DNA from: Pedococcus badiiscoriae
Lineage (GTDB): Bacteria > Actinomycetota > Actinomycetes > Actinomycetales > Dermatophilaceae
NCBI RefSeq assembly: GCF_013408925.1
Contig: NZ_JACCAB010000001.1
Span: 868,001-932,000 of the forward strand
Direction: 5' to 3'
Length of the DNA stretch: 64,000 nt
Position 1 is the stretch's first letter; each line of letters starts with the position of its first letter. Of the stretch, positions 49,597 to 61,169 are shown piece by piece. The translations under genes and the position numbers were made by a program. The notes beneath the pieces are model-generated. The model made no database searches, had not been told where the DNA came from, and saw only the letters and a list, made by a program, of their open reading frames with translations.

Positions 49597-50556
49597 CTAG
49601 GCGCCCGGTTCGCTCTGGATGGCCAGGGTTGGGCCACCCAGGTCGGGAAAACGGATGACCGAGCCGTCCGTGTCGGGCGCGTCGTCCTCGGCCCAGCTGT
49701 CGAGCGCGCTGGCGAGGCCGAGCGCCAGCCCGGCCATCTCGTGGTCGCCGATGCCGACACGCGAGGCGACCTCGCGCGCGTTGGCCGGACGGTCCGCGGG
49801 TTCCTTCGCCAGGCAGTCACGAACCAGCGACGCGAGGTCCTCGGGCACGCCGTCCGGCAGTGGCGGGGGTGGCTCGGTGACGTGGCTGAGTGCAGTGGCG
49901 ACAGGGGTACCCCGGTCGAACGGCTTCCTGCCCGAGAGCATCTCGTGGGCGACCACACCCAGGGCATAGAGATCGCTGGCGCCGGTCGCGGCCGCACCCA
50001 TGGCCTGCTCGGGGCTGAGGTAGTGCGGCGTGCCGAGCATCTCGCCGGCCCTGGTGTGACCAGCGGCGTCCAGAGCGCGCGCGATCCCGAAGTCGGTGAG
50101 CTTCACCAGCCCGTCGGGGCGCACCAGGACGTTGGCCGGCTTCACGTCGCGGTGGATCACGCGGGCCTCGTGGGCGACGCCCAGGGCGAGCGCAGCCTGT
50201 CCCACGAGGGAGCGCACCTCCGCCGGGTCGAGGGGGCCGCGGCGCTTGAGGAGCAACGACAACGGCTCACCCTTGACGAGCTCCATCACGAGGAAGGCCA
50301 GTCCGTCGTCCTCGCCGTAGTCGAACAGCGTCGCGATGTTGGGGTGCAACAGCGCGGCCGAATGGACGGCCTCGTCACGGAACCGCAGCGCGAAGAGCTC
50401 CTCGTGGCCGGTGTCGGGACGCATGACCTTCACGGCCACGGTGCGCCGCAGGACCGTGTCGGTGCCGGCCCAGACGTCGGCCATGCCGCCGGAGGCGATC
50501 CGGACCCCGAGCTCGTACCGGCCGCCTAGCGTGTCACCTTCGTTGAGTCGGTTCAT
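49597..50556 (-). CDS. Ser/Thr protein kinase, soluble
   Basis: The ATG at 50556 gives 319 residues; two earlier in-frame starts (50574, 50613) add unconserved residues. The Hanks kinase domain is complete: a glycine loop near residues 19-26 (RIASGGMADVWAG), catalytic lysine K43 in VAVKVM, HRDVKPANV with D137, DFGIARA, and GTPHYLSPEQA. After the kinase domain (about residue 265) is a short acidic tail with no membrane helix or PASTA repeat, unlike PknA/PknB. Its substrates and signal are unknown. It is convergent with yajQ. Confidence 0.88.
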   Translation of the reverse strand: MNRLNEGDTLGGRYELGVRIASGGMADVWAGTDTVLRRTVAVKVMRPDTGHEELFALRFRDEAVHSAALLHPNIATLFDYGEDDGLAFLVMELVKGEPLSLLLKRRGPLDPAEVRSLVGQAALALGVAHEARVIHRDVKPANVLVRPDGLVKLTDFGIARALDAAGHTRAGEMLGTPHYLSPEQAMGAAATGASDLYALGVVAHEMLSGRKPFDRGTPVATALSHVTEPPPPLPDGVPEDLASLVRDCLAKEPADRPANAREVASRVGIGDHEMAGLALGLASALDSWAEDDAPDTDGSVIRFPDLGGPTLAIQSEPGA

Positions 50557-50739
50557 CCTGGGATATCCACCCATGCCTCCGTAGACGGAGGTGAACGTCA
50601 ACTGACATCGCAAAAGCCCTCGCCACCGACGATGGTATCCCCGAAACCGCTGTCGCGCGCACTTGAGCGCAGGACGACTTGTCCTCGGACTTGCCTTCTG
50701 ACCTGCACAGACGCCGAGAAGGGGCTCGTCAGGGGGCCC

Positions 50740-53211
<2,472 letters not shown>

Positions 53212-53241
53212 GTGCTCGATTCAACCAGCCGCTGGGAACGC

Positions 53242-53273
53242 CGAAGCCCCCGGCCGCAGGGCCGGGGGCTTCG
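53242..53273 (-). terminator. cspA terminator
   Basis: A perfect 14-bp stem, CGAAGCCCCCGGCC / GGCCGGGGGCTTCG, with a GCAG loop, starting 24 bases after the cspA stop. It isolates cspA from pepN. Confidence 0.85.
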
Positions 53274-53297
53274 ATCTGGTTCAGAGGGTGAAGCAGG

Positions 53298-53501
53298 TCA
53301 GATGACCGTGACCTTCTCCGCCTGGGGACCCTTCGGGCCCTGCGTGATGTCGAACTCCACGCGCTGTGCCTCGTCGAGCGAGCGGTAGCCGCCGGACTCG
53401 ATCGCGCTGTAGTGAACGAAGACGTCGGCGCCGCCGCCGTCCTGCTCGATGAAGCCGAAGCCCTTCTCAGCGTTGAACCACTTCACTGTTCCCTGTGCCA
53501 T
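53298..53501 (-). CDS. cspA: cold-shock protein CspA family
   Basis: The 67-residue single cold-shock domain carries RNP1 KGFGFI (residues 13-18) and RNP2 DVFVHY (about 26-31). Such proteins bind single-stranded RNA and DNA and act as RNA chaperones. GGAAAAGAG precedes the ATG. The upstream 95 bases run back to a hairpin with a T-tract (53592-53615), so the transcript either begins there or carries that hairpin in its 5' leader. It is normal in length and has the actinobacterial [18 protein letters not shown] opening. Confidence 0.96.
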   Translation of the reverse strand: MAQGTVKWFNAEKGFGFIEQDGGGADVFVHYSAIESGGYRSLDEAQRVEFDITQGPKGPQAEKVTVI

Positions 53502-53591
53502 GGGATAACTCTTTTCCTAATTGGCCGATGTGGCCGCGGATGCGGACCACCAGCTGCGACATCACCACGACACGGAATACACCGCTTACGG

Positions 53592-53615
53592 AAAAGGCCC
53601 GCGCTCCGGCGGGCC
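53592..53615 (-). terminator. hairpin with T-tract upstream of cspA
   Basis: On the minus strand GGCCCGC-CGGAGC-GCGGGCC is a perfect 7-bp stem followed by TTTTCC. It lies 95 bases before cspA and could end the htpX transcript or attenuate cspA from a promoter further upstream. Confidence 0.6.
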
Positions 53616-53714
53616 CACTCACACGAGGAACTGCAACTGCGACCATGGTAACGCGTATCGCCTGGACTTTCATTCCCAGCCCTCCGCGAGTCGTGCGGGG
53701 GGCTGGGACGGGCT

Positions 53715-53760
53715 CGTCCCGGAGCACGGGACGTGCGCGTCCCGGAGCACGGGACGTGCG
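53715..53760. repeat. 23-bp tandem duplication, each copy a hairpin
   Basis: CGTCCCGGAGCACGGGACGTGCG is present twice head to tail (53715-53737 and 53738-53760) without mismatch. Each copy contains the inverted repeat GTCCCG/CGGGAC. A third related stem (GGGAC/GTCCC) lies just before. The pair begins 17 bases after the htpX stop and may act as a tandem terminator. Confidence 0.9.
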
Positions 53761-53776
53761 CGTCAGCAAGGGCGCC

Positions 53777-54664
53777 TCAGCGCTGGCGGAAGCCGTAGGC
53801 CTGCTGCTCGAGCCGGGCGATCCGCTCGGACATCGGCGGGTGCGTGGAGAAGAACCGCGACACGTCCTGCGGGCGGAACGGGTTGGCGATCATCATGTGG
53901 CTGGAGTTCTGGATCGCCGGTGTCGGCTGCAGGGGCGCCCGGGCCACGCCGACCTCGAGCTTGCGCAGGGCGGACGCCAGTGCCAACGGGTCCCCGGTGA
54001 GCTTGGCGCCGTCCTCGTCCGCGTCGTACTCGCGGGTGCGGCTGATCGCCATCTGGATCAGCATCGCCGCGAACGGCGCGAGCAGGGCCATCGCCAGCAG
54101 CGCGATGGGGTTCGGGCGGTCCTCGTCGTTGCCGCCACCGCCGAAGATGCCTGCGAACATGAGCATCTGGGCCACCGAGGTGATGATGCCGGCCACCGCG
54201 GCCGCCACCGAACCGGTGAGGATGTCGCGGTTGTACACGTGCATCAGCTCGTGTCCGAGGACGCCTCGCAGCTCGCGCTCGTCGAGCAGCCCGAGGATCC
54301 CCTCCGTGCAGCACACCGCAGCGTGCTCGGGGTTGCGGCCGGTGGCGAAGGCATTGGGCGCTGCGGTGGGACTGATGTAGAGCTTGGGCATCGGCTTGCC
54401 CGCGGCGGTGGAGAGCTCGCGCACGATCCGGTACATCACCGGCGCCTGGGCCTCGCTCACCGGATAGGCGTGCATCGCCTTGATCGCGAGCTTGTCGGAG
54501 TTCCAGTAGCCGTAGGCGGTCATCCCGACGCCGAACAGGGCGAACAGCCAGATGAAGCCAGGTCTGCCGGTGGAGCTCGCGATGAGGCCACCGATGGCCA
54601 GGAGGAGCGCGAAGATCCCCCCGAAGAGGGCTGCTGTCTTGAGCCCGTTGAAATGGTTGTGCAT
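53777..54664 (-). CDS. htpX: HtpX-family membrane zinc metalloprotease
   Basis: The 295-residue protein has two N-terminal membrane segments (about 10-30 and 36-54), the zinc motif HELMH at residues 138-142, two further membrane segments (about 150-200) and the third ligand region REYDADEDGAKLTGDP. HtpX degrades damaged membrane proteins as part of envelope stress quality control. GAGG lies before the ATG. It follows nuoN by 93 bases on the same strand and may be its own unit. Length and motifs are normal. Confidence 0.92.
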   Translation of the reverse strand: MHNHFNGLKTAALFGGIFALLLAIGGLIASSTGRPGFIWLFALFGVGMTAYGYWNSDKLAIKAMHAYPVSEAQAPVMYRIVRELSTAAGKPMPKLYISPTAAPNAFATGRNPEHAAVCCTEGILGLLDERELRGVLGHELMHVYNRDILTGSVAAAVAGIITSVAQMLMFAGIFGGGGNDEDRPNPIALLAMALLAPFAAMLIQMAISRTREYDADEDGAKLTGDPLALASALRKLEVGVARAPLQPTPAIQNSSHMMIANPFRPQDVSRFFSTHPPMSERIARLEQQAYGFRQR

Positions 54665-54757
54665 GTCAGCCTCAACGCTCCCTCCAGTGCTGGCGTTCCC
54701 GGGCTGGCCTTCCCCGGCGGCGCGTGTCGGAGCGCGTCGGAGCGCGGCTGCCGACCC

Positions 54758-56269
54758 TCAGCCGAGCAGGCCCAGCAGCAGCTGGGGCATCACGCTGGTG
54801 GCCACGAGCGCGAGCCCGGCCAGCACCAGGGCGGCGAGCGCGGGGCGCGGGATCGTGCGCAGGACGGGCTGCGCCGGCCCCTCCTGCGGATCGCGGAGCA
54901 GCACGGCGAACCAGCGCAGGTAGACCGCGACGCCGATCACCGCGTTGAGGACGGCCACGACGGCCAGCACCCACTGCCCCTGCCCCACCACCGGCCGCAG
55001 GGCGACCACCTTGGCGATGAGCCCGATGACACCGGGGGGCAGCCCCGCGAGAGAGAGCAGAGCCAGTCCCAGCGCCCCGCCGAGCAGCGGATGGGCCCGC
55101 AGCAGGCCCGTGTATGCCGTGAGCGTGCGTCCGTGGTCCACGGCTCCCCCAAGGCGCGGCGTCGACGTCACGACGTGCACCACCACGAAGGCGACCAGGG
55201 TGGCGACCACGTAGGCCAGCAGGTAGCCGCCCGAGGCAGCGGCGGCCCTGCCGTCGAGGGCGGAGAGCGGGAGCACCACCCACCCCGCCTGGGCGACCGT
55301 CGACCACGCCAGCAGCCGCACGGGGTCGTCCTGGACCAGCGCGAGGACGTTGCCAAGGGTCATGGACACCGCCGCCAGGAGACCGAAGGCGACGATGACG
55401 GGGGCACCGGCACCGACCAGCGCCTTCACGAGGACGAGCAGGGCGGCGAGTGCCGCCACCTTGGAGGTGGCCGCGAGGAAGGCAGCAACGGGTTCCGTGG
55501 ACCCGGCGTACGCCTGCGGGGTCCAGACGTGGAACGGGGCGAGGCTGAGCTTGAAGCCCAGGCCTGCGAGCAGGAGGAGGGCCGCGAGGAGCAGCACCAC
55601 CCGACGCTGCGGGTGGGCCAGGGCGTCGGCGGCAGCCCCGGGGGCGAACACGGCCTCGCCGGTCGACACCAGCCAGAGGGCCGCGCCGAGGACGACCATC
55701 GCGAACGAGACCAGCGAAGTGGTCAACAGGGCCAGTGCTCCGCGACCGGCGTGGACGTCGCCACGAAGGGCCACGAGCGCGATGGCGGGCAGCGTGGCGA
55801 GCTCGAGGCAGACCAGCCAGGAGCCGAGGTCGTGGGCGGCGGCCACCCCGGCCGCCCCGGCCGTGGCTGCCAGGACCAGGGACACGAGAACGGCCGGCCC
55901 GCCTCGCAGGTGCTCTCGCGGGTCCGTGCCGGGCCAGCTCAGCAGCAGCACCACCAGGGCGGACCCGATGGCGCCCAGCTGCAGCGCGCTGGCGAGCGGT
56001 CCGGCTTCGAAGAGGCACGCACCGTCGGGAGCTGGCAGGCACAGCGTGCGGAGCGGGGCGTCCCCCGCGCGCAGCGCACCTGGCATGGCCAGAGCCAGGC
56101 CGGCGGCGAGCGCGAGCAGCCCCACGGTGGCGTGCACCCGGACCAGACGAGGGGCGAGGACGTCCGCGACCAGCACGGCCACCGCACCCAGGGCCGGGAC
56201 CACCACCGGCCCCAGGACGAGCCAGTCGAAGGTCACCAGGCTGGTCGAGGCCGCCGTCGGGGCGATCAC
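54758..56269 (-). CDS. nuoN: NADH-quinone oxidoreductase subunit N
   Basis: The GTG at 56269 overlaps the nuoM stop as GTGA and gives 503 residues with about 14 hydrophobic segments. The antiporter-like core includes GLGFKLSLAPFHVWTPQAYAGSTEPVAAFLAATSKVAAL, with lysines of the proton path. NuoN is one of three Mrp-antiporter-like pumping subunits of complex I. It is the last gene of the nuo cluster. Direct repeats gcgctccgac lie just past the stop. Confidence 0.92.
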   Translation of the reverse strand: MIAPTAASTSLVTFDWLVLGPVVVPALGAVAVLVADVLAPRLVRVHATVGLLALAAGLALAMPGALRAGDAPLRTLCLPAPDGACLFEAGPLASALQLGAIGSALVVLLLSWPGTDPREHLRGGPAVLVSLVLAATAGAAGVAAAHDLGSWLVCLELATLPAIALVALRGDVHAGRGALALLTTSLVSFAMVVLGAALWLVSTGEAVFAPGAAADALAHPQRRVVLLLAALLLLAGLGFKLSLAPFHVWTPQAYAGSTEPVAAFLAATSKVAALAALLVLVKALVGAGAPVIVAFGLLAAVSMTLGNVLALVQDDPVRLLAWSTVAQAGWVVLPLSALDGRAAAASGGYLLAYVVATLVAFVVVHVVTSTPRLGGAVDHGRTLTAYTGLLRAHPLLGGALGLALLSLAGLPPGVIGLIAKVVALRPVVGQGQWVLAVVAVLNAVIGVAVYLRWFAVLLRDPQEGPAQPVLRTIPRPALAALVLAGLALVATSVMPQLLLGLLG

Positions 56270-57738
56270 GGTGCGGCTCCGATGATCGTGCTCACCGCGC
56301 GGCCGGTCATGGCCAGCAGCGGTCCGGGCGCGATACCGAGCAGCAGCACGCCCAGCACGAGGACGGCGATGACGCCCCACTCGCTGGCGCGGCTGTCCTC
56401 GATGAACGGGGTGGTTCGCTCACCGGCCCAGACGGTGCGGGCGACGCGCAGCGCGTAGGCGCCGGCGAGGACCGTGCCGAGGGCGGCCACGACGGCCAGG
56501 GCGCGGAACAGGCCCTGCGGACGGTCGTCGGCGGGTGACCACGCGGCATACACGCTGAGGAACTCCCCCCAGAAGCCGGCCAGGCCGGGCAGTCCGAGGG
56601 AAGCCGCGAGCCCGACGATGAGGGCGAAGCCGAGCCGTGGGCTGACCTCGCGCAGGGCAGCCCGAGCCGTCTGGAGGTCGGCGTCGCCCCACCGCTCCTT
56701 GAGCCCACCGACCACGACGAAGAGCAGGGCCGAGATGACACCATGCGCGACGTTGGCGAACAAGGCTGCCTGGAGGCCGGTGCGGGTGCCGCTCGAGAGT
56801 CCCAGCACGACGAATCCCATGTGAGCGACCGAGGAGTAGGCGATGAGCCGCTTGAGGTCGCGCTCGACGAGGCAGGCGAGGCCTCCCCAGATGATGCCCA
56901 CCGCGCCGAGGACGGCCAGCACCGGAGCCACCCTCGAGAAGCCCTCGGGGAGTGAGGCGAGCGGCAGGCGGACGAGGCCGTACGTGCCCATCTTGAGCAG
57001 CACGGCCGCCAGCAGCACCGATCCTGCTGTGGGCGCCGTGGTGTGTGCGGGCGGCAGCCAGGTGTGCAGCGGAAAGACCGGCACCTTGACCGCCAGCCCG
57101 GCGACCAGCAGGGCCGCGACGAGGGTCTGGGTGCCCACGGAGATGCCGTGGCCACCGCCTTGGGCGAGGACGTCGAGGTCGGAGGTGCCCGCCTTGGTCA
57201 CCAGCGCCAGGATGCCGACGAGCATGAGGGTGGAGCCGAACGCGGTGTAGAGGATGAAGCGACCCCCTGCGTCTGCGCGAGCTGCCGGGTCGTGGGCGTC
57301 TCCGAACCGGGTGATCAGCACCCACATCGGCACGAGGACGAGCTCGAAGGCGACGAAGAACAGGACCGCGTCGCGGGCGTAGAACGTCGCCAGCGCACCG
57401 AACTCGACGAGCAGCAGGCAGGCGTGGAAGGCCGCGGTGGTCCCACCCTGCGGGGGCCGGTCCAGGGTGTGCAGCACGACGCCCACCCCGAGGACCGCGG
57501 TCAGCAGCAGCAGCGGGGCGCTGATGCCGTCCACGGCGAGCTCCCAGCGCAGGCCGAGCGACGGCACCCAGCCACGGTCGACGGTGGGGCGCACGACCAC
57601 GGCGATCACGACCGCGGCCAGGGCGACCACGCTTGCGGCGGTCGCGAGCCGGTTGGCGGAGCGGTGGGAGACGCCGCGACCACCAGTGAGCAGCCAGACG
57701 GCGACCGCCGCCGGGACCACGAGGCTGACGAGGATCAC
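56266..57738 (-). CDS. nuoM: NADH-quinone oxidoreductase subunit M
   Basis: The GTG at 57738 overlaps the nuoL stop as GTGA; the adjacent GTG at 57741 is an alternative. The 490-residue protein has about 14 membrane segments and the antiporter motifs FVAFELVLVPMWVLITRFG and VKVPVFPLHTWLPPAHTTAPTAGSVLLAAVLLKMGTYG. These carry conserved Glu and Lys residues of the proton channel. It forms part of the membrane arm and is tightly packed in the operon. Confidence 0.93.
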   Translation of the reverse strand: MILVSLVVPAAVAVWLLTGGRGVSHRSANRLATAASVVALAAVVIAVVVRPTVDRGWVPSLGLRWELAVDGISAPLLLLTAVLGVGVVLHTLDRPPQGGTTAAFHACLLLVEFGALATFYARDAVLFFVAFELVLVPMWVLITRFGDAHDPAARADAGGRFILYTAFGSTLMLVGILALVTKAGTSDLDVLAQGGGHGISVGTQTLVAALLVAGLAVKVPVFPLHTWLPPAHTTAPTAGSVLLAAVLLKMGTYGLVRLPLASLPEGFSRVAPVLAVLGAVGIIWGGLACLVERDLKRLIAYSSVAHMGFVVLGLSSGTRTGLQAALFANVAHGVISALLFVVVGGLKERWGDADLQTARAALREVSPRLGFALIVGLAASLGLPGLAGFWGEFLSVYAAWSPADDRPQGLFRALAVVAALGTVLAGAYALRVARTVWAGERTTPFIEDSRASEWGVIAVLVLGVLLLGIAPGPLLAMTGRAVSTIIGAAP

Positions 57739-59609
57739 CACAGGACCACCCCGGCGAGGGCGACCGCGACGACGCCGGCGACGACCCAGGCCAGCCCGGA
57801 CGCAGCGCGCTCAGCCCGGTGGGCGTGCTGGCCGCCTGTGCCACCGAGCCGGGCCGCCGCGGCGGCGCCACGCACGTACGCGTCCACGACCTCGCGGTCG
57901 AGGAACACCACGAGGTGGGCCAGGGCGACCACCGGGCGGGCGACGTAGTGCACGTAGAGGCGGTCCACGCCGAAGCCGTTGTCGAACAACGACATCCGTG
58001 CGCCGACGACCCGCACGGCAGGATCCGTGCCGCGCGCGAGAGACCGGATGGCCAGGCCCGCACCGACGAGCAGCAGGACGCTGAGCACCGCCATCAGCCA
58101 GCCGACGTGACCCCCGAGGTGCAGCAGCGGCGTGAGGACGACCAGCCCGCCGACCACCGTCAGGATGGCCAGGATCGTCACGGCCGCACGCACCGGGGCG
58201 CCGGCGGTGTCGGCCTCGTGCCGTGCGATGTCCGCGGCAGCCAGGTCGTCGAGGACCAGCCACGCGCGCATGCAGTAGGCGGCGGTGAGCGCGACGGTCA
58301 GCAGGCCGGCCACGAGGACGACCCACGCGCGGACCTGGCCGTCGGCCGCGCCGGCCCCGGCCGCCGCCAGGACGTGCTCCTTGGACACGAAGCCGACCAG
58401 CGGAGGCACCCCCGCCAGCGCCAGCAGGCCCACGAACATCGCCGGCCGGATGAACAGGTGTCCGCGCAGCCCGCCGCGCATCGTCGCCGCGGCGGTCCCC
58501 CCGACGGTCACGCTCAGCCAGCCGATCGCGAGGAAGAGCAGTGCCTTGAAGAAGGCGTGCGAGTACAGGTGCAGCACGCCTGCGCCCGGTCCCTCGTGCG
58601 CGGGTGCGACCGCCAGGGCCGAGAGCATCAGCGCGACCTGGCTGAGGGTGGAGTAGGCGAGCAGCCGCTTGAGGTCGCTCTGCCCGAACGCCAGCACGGC
58701 GGCATACACCATCGTGACGGCGGCGCTCAGGGCGAGCAGCCAGCGCGCCCCGTCACTGACGGCGAGGACGTCGAACAGCTGCGCGAGGACGAACGTGCCG
58801 GCGGCGACCATGGTCGCGGCATGGATCAGCGCGGACGCCGGGGTCGGGCCCTCCATCGCGTCGGGCAGCCAGTCGTGGAACGGGACCATGCCGGACTTGC
58901 CGAGCACCCCGATCACCAGCAGCACCATGGCGGCCGTGCGCAGGGTCGCATTCGGCGCCGCGCACAGCCCCGCGTCCCGGCAGTCCGACCCGGCCCACAC
59001 CTGGAGCACCTGCGGGTATGCCGTGGACCCGGCACCCGCGGCGAGGATCACCACCCCGAGCACGAACCCGACGTCCGCGAGCCGGGTGACGAGGAAGGCC
59101 TTGAGCGCGGCGCGGCGCGCGGACTCCTTGCGGCTCCAGTGGCCGATGAGCAGGTAGGAGCACCAGCCCATCACCTCCCAGCCCACGAGGGTGAGCACGA
59201 GGTCGGCGGACTGGACGACGAGGAGCATGCCCGCCGTGAACAGCGAGACAGTGGCGGCGAAGATGCCGTAGCGGTCGTCCTCGCGCAGGTACCAGCCGGC
59301 GAAGGCCTGGACCGCCCAGCCGACGACGGCGACCACCAGGGCGATGAGGGCAGTCGCCGCAGTCGCCTGCAGCTGCAACGGGACCCGCAGCTCCCCGGCG
59401 TCGAGGCCCGGCATCGTGTGCACGACCGTCACCCTCGTCGAGCCATGGACGGCGACGACCTCGAGCAGGGCGGCGAGCACGGAGAGGAGGGATGCTCCGA
59501 CGGCGACCGCACGGGGTAGGCGGACGTCGTCGCGACGGGCCAGCGCCAGCCCCACGAGAGCCGCGACGGCCGGGACCAGGACGACGAGCCGTACGGCGGC
59601 GGAGGTCAC
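57735..59609 (-). CDS. nuoL: NADH-quinone oxidoreductase subunit L
   Basis: The 624-residue antiporter-like subunit has VGWEVMGWCSYLLIGHW, GKSGMVPFHDWLPDAMEGPTPASALIHAATMVAAG and FKALLFLAIGW. A long C-terminal region corresponds to the lateral helix of complex I. It is the distal proton pump. The GTG start overlaps nuoK as GTGA. Length is normal and the pump residues are visible, so it does not look decayed. Confidence 0.93.
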   Translation of the reverse strand: MTSAAVRLVVLVPAVAALVGLALARRDDVRLPRAVAVGASLLSVLAALLEVVAVHGSTRVTVVHTMPGLDAGELRVPLQLQATAATALIALVVAVVGWAVQAFAGWYLREDDRYGIFAATVSLFTAGMLLVVQSADLVLTLVGWEVMGWCSYLLIGHWSRKESARRAALKAFLVTRLADVGFVLGVVILAAGAGSTAYPQVLQVWAGSDCRDAGLCAAPNATLRTAAMVLLVIGVLGKSGMVPFHDWLPDAMEGPTPASALIHAATMVAAGTFVLAQLFDVLAVSDGARWLLALSAAVTMVYAAVLAFGQSDLKRLLAYSTLSQVALMLSALAVAPAHEGPGAGVLHLYSHAFFKALLFLAIGWLSVTVGGTAAATMRGGLRGHLFIRPAMFVGLLALAGVPPLVGFVSKEHVLAAAGAGAADGQVRAWVVLVAGLLTVALTAAYCMRAWLVLDDLAAADIARHEADTAGAPVRAAVTILAILTVVGGLVVLTPLLHLGGHVGWLMAVLSVLLLVGAGLAIRSLARGTDPAVRVVGARMSLFDNGFGVDRLYVHYVARPVVALAHLVVFLDREVVDAYVRGAAAAARLGGTGGQHAHRAERAASGLAWVVAGVVAVALAGVVLW

Positions 59610-59974
59610 CGGATCACCTCGCTGGTGGCCCGGTCGTCGACCGTTCCTTTCGGCGGCATGCCTGTACCCGCATCGCCAGGAAGCGAGTCAGCCAGGTCGA
59701 CGTCGCCCCGCAGGCGGTAGACAGCGAGGACCACGGCGAGTGCGACGACGACCTCGGCTGCGGCGATCGTGATGACGAACAACGTGAGCACGTTTCCGGC
59801 CGCCCAGCGGTCGGCACCCGCGGAGGCGACCGACACCAGCAGCAGGGTCGCCGCGTTGAGGATGAGCTCGACCCCGATCAGGACCAGCACGGCGTTGCGT
59901 CGGGCCAGGACCCCATAGGCACCGAGGCCGGCGAGGAGGGCGGCGAGCAGGTACGGCCCGGCGAGGTGGATCAT
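59606..59974 (-). CDS. nuoK: NADH-quinone oxidoreductase subunit K
   Basis: The 122-residue protein has three membrane helices with the conserved glutamates in LIGVELILNAATLL and TIAAAEVVVALAVV. A charged C-terminal tail, longer than average, follows residue 90. NuoK sits between the quinone site and the pumps. It overlaps nuoJ and nuoL by four bases each. Confidence 0.92.
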   Translation of the reverse strand: MIHLAGPYLLAALLAGLGAYGVLARRNAVLVLIGVELILNAATLLLVSVASAGADRWAAGNVLTLFVITIAAAEVVVALAVVLAVYRLRGDVDLADSLPGDAGTGMPPKGTVDDRATSEVIR

Positions 59975-60519
59975 GCGGACTCCCGGGCCTCGCGCTCGGC
60001 CCCCGCCTCGTCATCGGCCTGCACGGGGCGGGTCATCCGCGACACCGCCATCGCGGCGACCAGGGCGACGAGCAGCAGCAGGGACAGGACCTCGAACGGC
60101 CACACCCACGTGCCGAAGAGCTGCTGGGCCACCTCCGTGGTCGAGCTGACGTGGCGTTCGACCGGCGGTCCGGCGATGGGCAGGAGGGCGGCTGCCAGCA
60201 GGACCGTGACCCCCGCGCCGAGAAGAGCTGCGAGCACCCGGTGCAGGCGACTGGTGCTGATCTCGCGGTTCGGCCCGATGGGTGCGCGGGTGAGCATGAG
60301 GGCGAACAGCACGAGCACGACGATCGCTCCGACGTAGACCAGCAGCTGCACCAGCGCCACGAACTCGGCCCCGAGGACGAGGTAGCAGCCGGCCACGCCA
60401 CCGAGGCAGACCACCAGCCACAGGGCGGCATGGACGAGGTGGCGTGTCGTCACGGCGAGCAGCCCGCTGGCCGCGGTGATGAGCCCCGCTGCGGCGAAGG
60501 CCACGTCCAGCGCGGTCAT
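59971..60519 (-). CDS. nuoJ: NADH-quinone oxidoreductase subunit J
   Basis: The ATG at 60519 overlaps the nuoI stop (ATGA) and gives 182 residues. Five membrane segments are visible with the NuoJ signature [25 protein letters not shown], including the pi-bulge helix that couples quinone reduction to pumping. The C-terminus is charged. It is normal for the family. Confidence 0.9.
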   Translation of the reverse strand: MTALDVAFAAAGLITAASGLLAVTTRHLVHAALWLVVCLGGVAGCYLVLGAEFVALVQLLVYVGAIVVLVLFALMLTRAPIGPNREISTSRLHRVLAALLGAGVTVLLAAALLPIAGPPVERHVSSTTEVAQQLFGTWVWPFEVLSLLLLVALVAAMAVSRMTRPVQADDEAGAEREARESA

Positions 60520-61169
60520 TCCCCTGTCTCCGGCGCGGTCTCCGGCGGGGTCTCCGGCGCTGTGTCCGGCGCTGACTCGGCCTGCTGCCCGGCCGGAGTC
60601 GCCCGTGAGGCCGGGGGGCGGGCCGGCGTCGTGCGGACGAGACGACCGGGGCGCGTGGTGGCCCCGATCTCGGCGGCCTCGGCCGAGTGCTCGTCGAGCG
60701 CCGACGGCGGGGGCACGGTGGGCATCCACTGCCCGAGCCGGTCCTTCTCGTGCAACAGGTCACGGATGTCGAGCTCGGCGTACTCGAACTCCGGGCTCCA
60801 GTGCAGCGCGTCGAAGGGGCACACCTCGATGCAGATGCCGCAGTACATGCAGAGGCTGAAGTCGATGGCGAACCGGTCCAGCACGTTGCGCTGGCGTTCG
60901 CGGCCGCCGGGGGTCGTGGCCGGGATCGTCTCCTTGTGCGAGTCGATGTAGATGCACCAGTCCGGGCACTCGCGGGCACAGAGCATGCACGAGGTGCAGT
61001 TCTCCTCCAGCAGGGCGATGACCCCGCGGCTGCGCGGCGGCAGGTGCGGTGGTGCGTCGGGGTACTCGGCCGTGTGGGCCGGCTTCGACATGGTGCGAGC
61101 CGTGGTGGCCAGACCCTTGAGGATCCCCGGTATGCCGATGCCTCCCGGCTTCTTCGCCTGCTGGCTCAT
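60516..61169 (-). CDS. nuoI: NADH-quinone oxidoreductase subunit I (two [4Fe-4S] clusters)
   Basis: The 217-residue ferredoxin-like subunit has two CxxCxxCxxxCP motifs: C58, C61, C64, C68 and C107, C110, C113, C117. It carries electrons toward NuoB, so its presence implies an electron-input partner. The C-terminal 60 residues are a Pro/Thr/Glu-rich tail ([15 protein letters not shown]) not found in most NuoI proteins. It overlaps nuoH by four bases. Confidence 0.92.
   Translation of the reverse strand: MSQQAKKPGGIGIPGILKGLATTARTMSKPAHTAEYPDAPPHLPPRSRGVIALLEENCTSCMLCARECPDWCIYIDSHKETIPATTPGGRERQRNVLDRFAIDFSLCMYCGICIEVCPFDALHWSPEFEYAELDIRDLLHEKDRLGQWMPTVPPPSALDEHSAEAAEIGATTRPGRLVRTTPARPPASRATPAGQQAESAPDTAPETPPETAPETGE

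Noticed and set aside
53495..56458. A 987-codon plus-strand frame across htpX and nuoN
   Set aside because: It is antisense to two well-supported membrane proteins. Composition is low-complexity Gln/Gly/Arg/His, typical of shadow frames.
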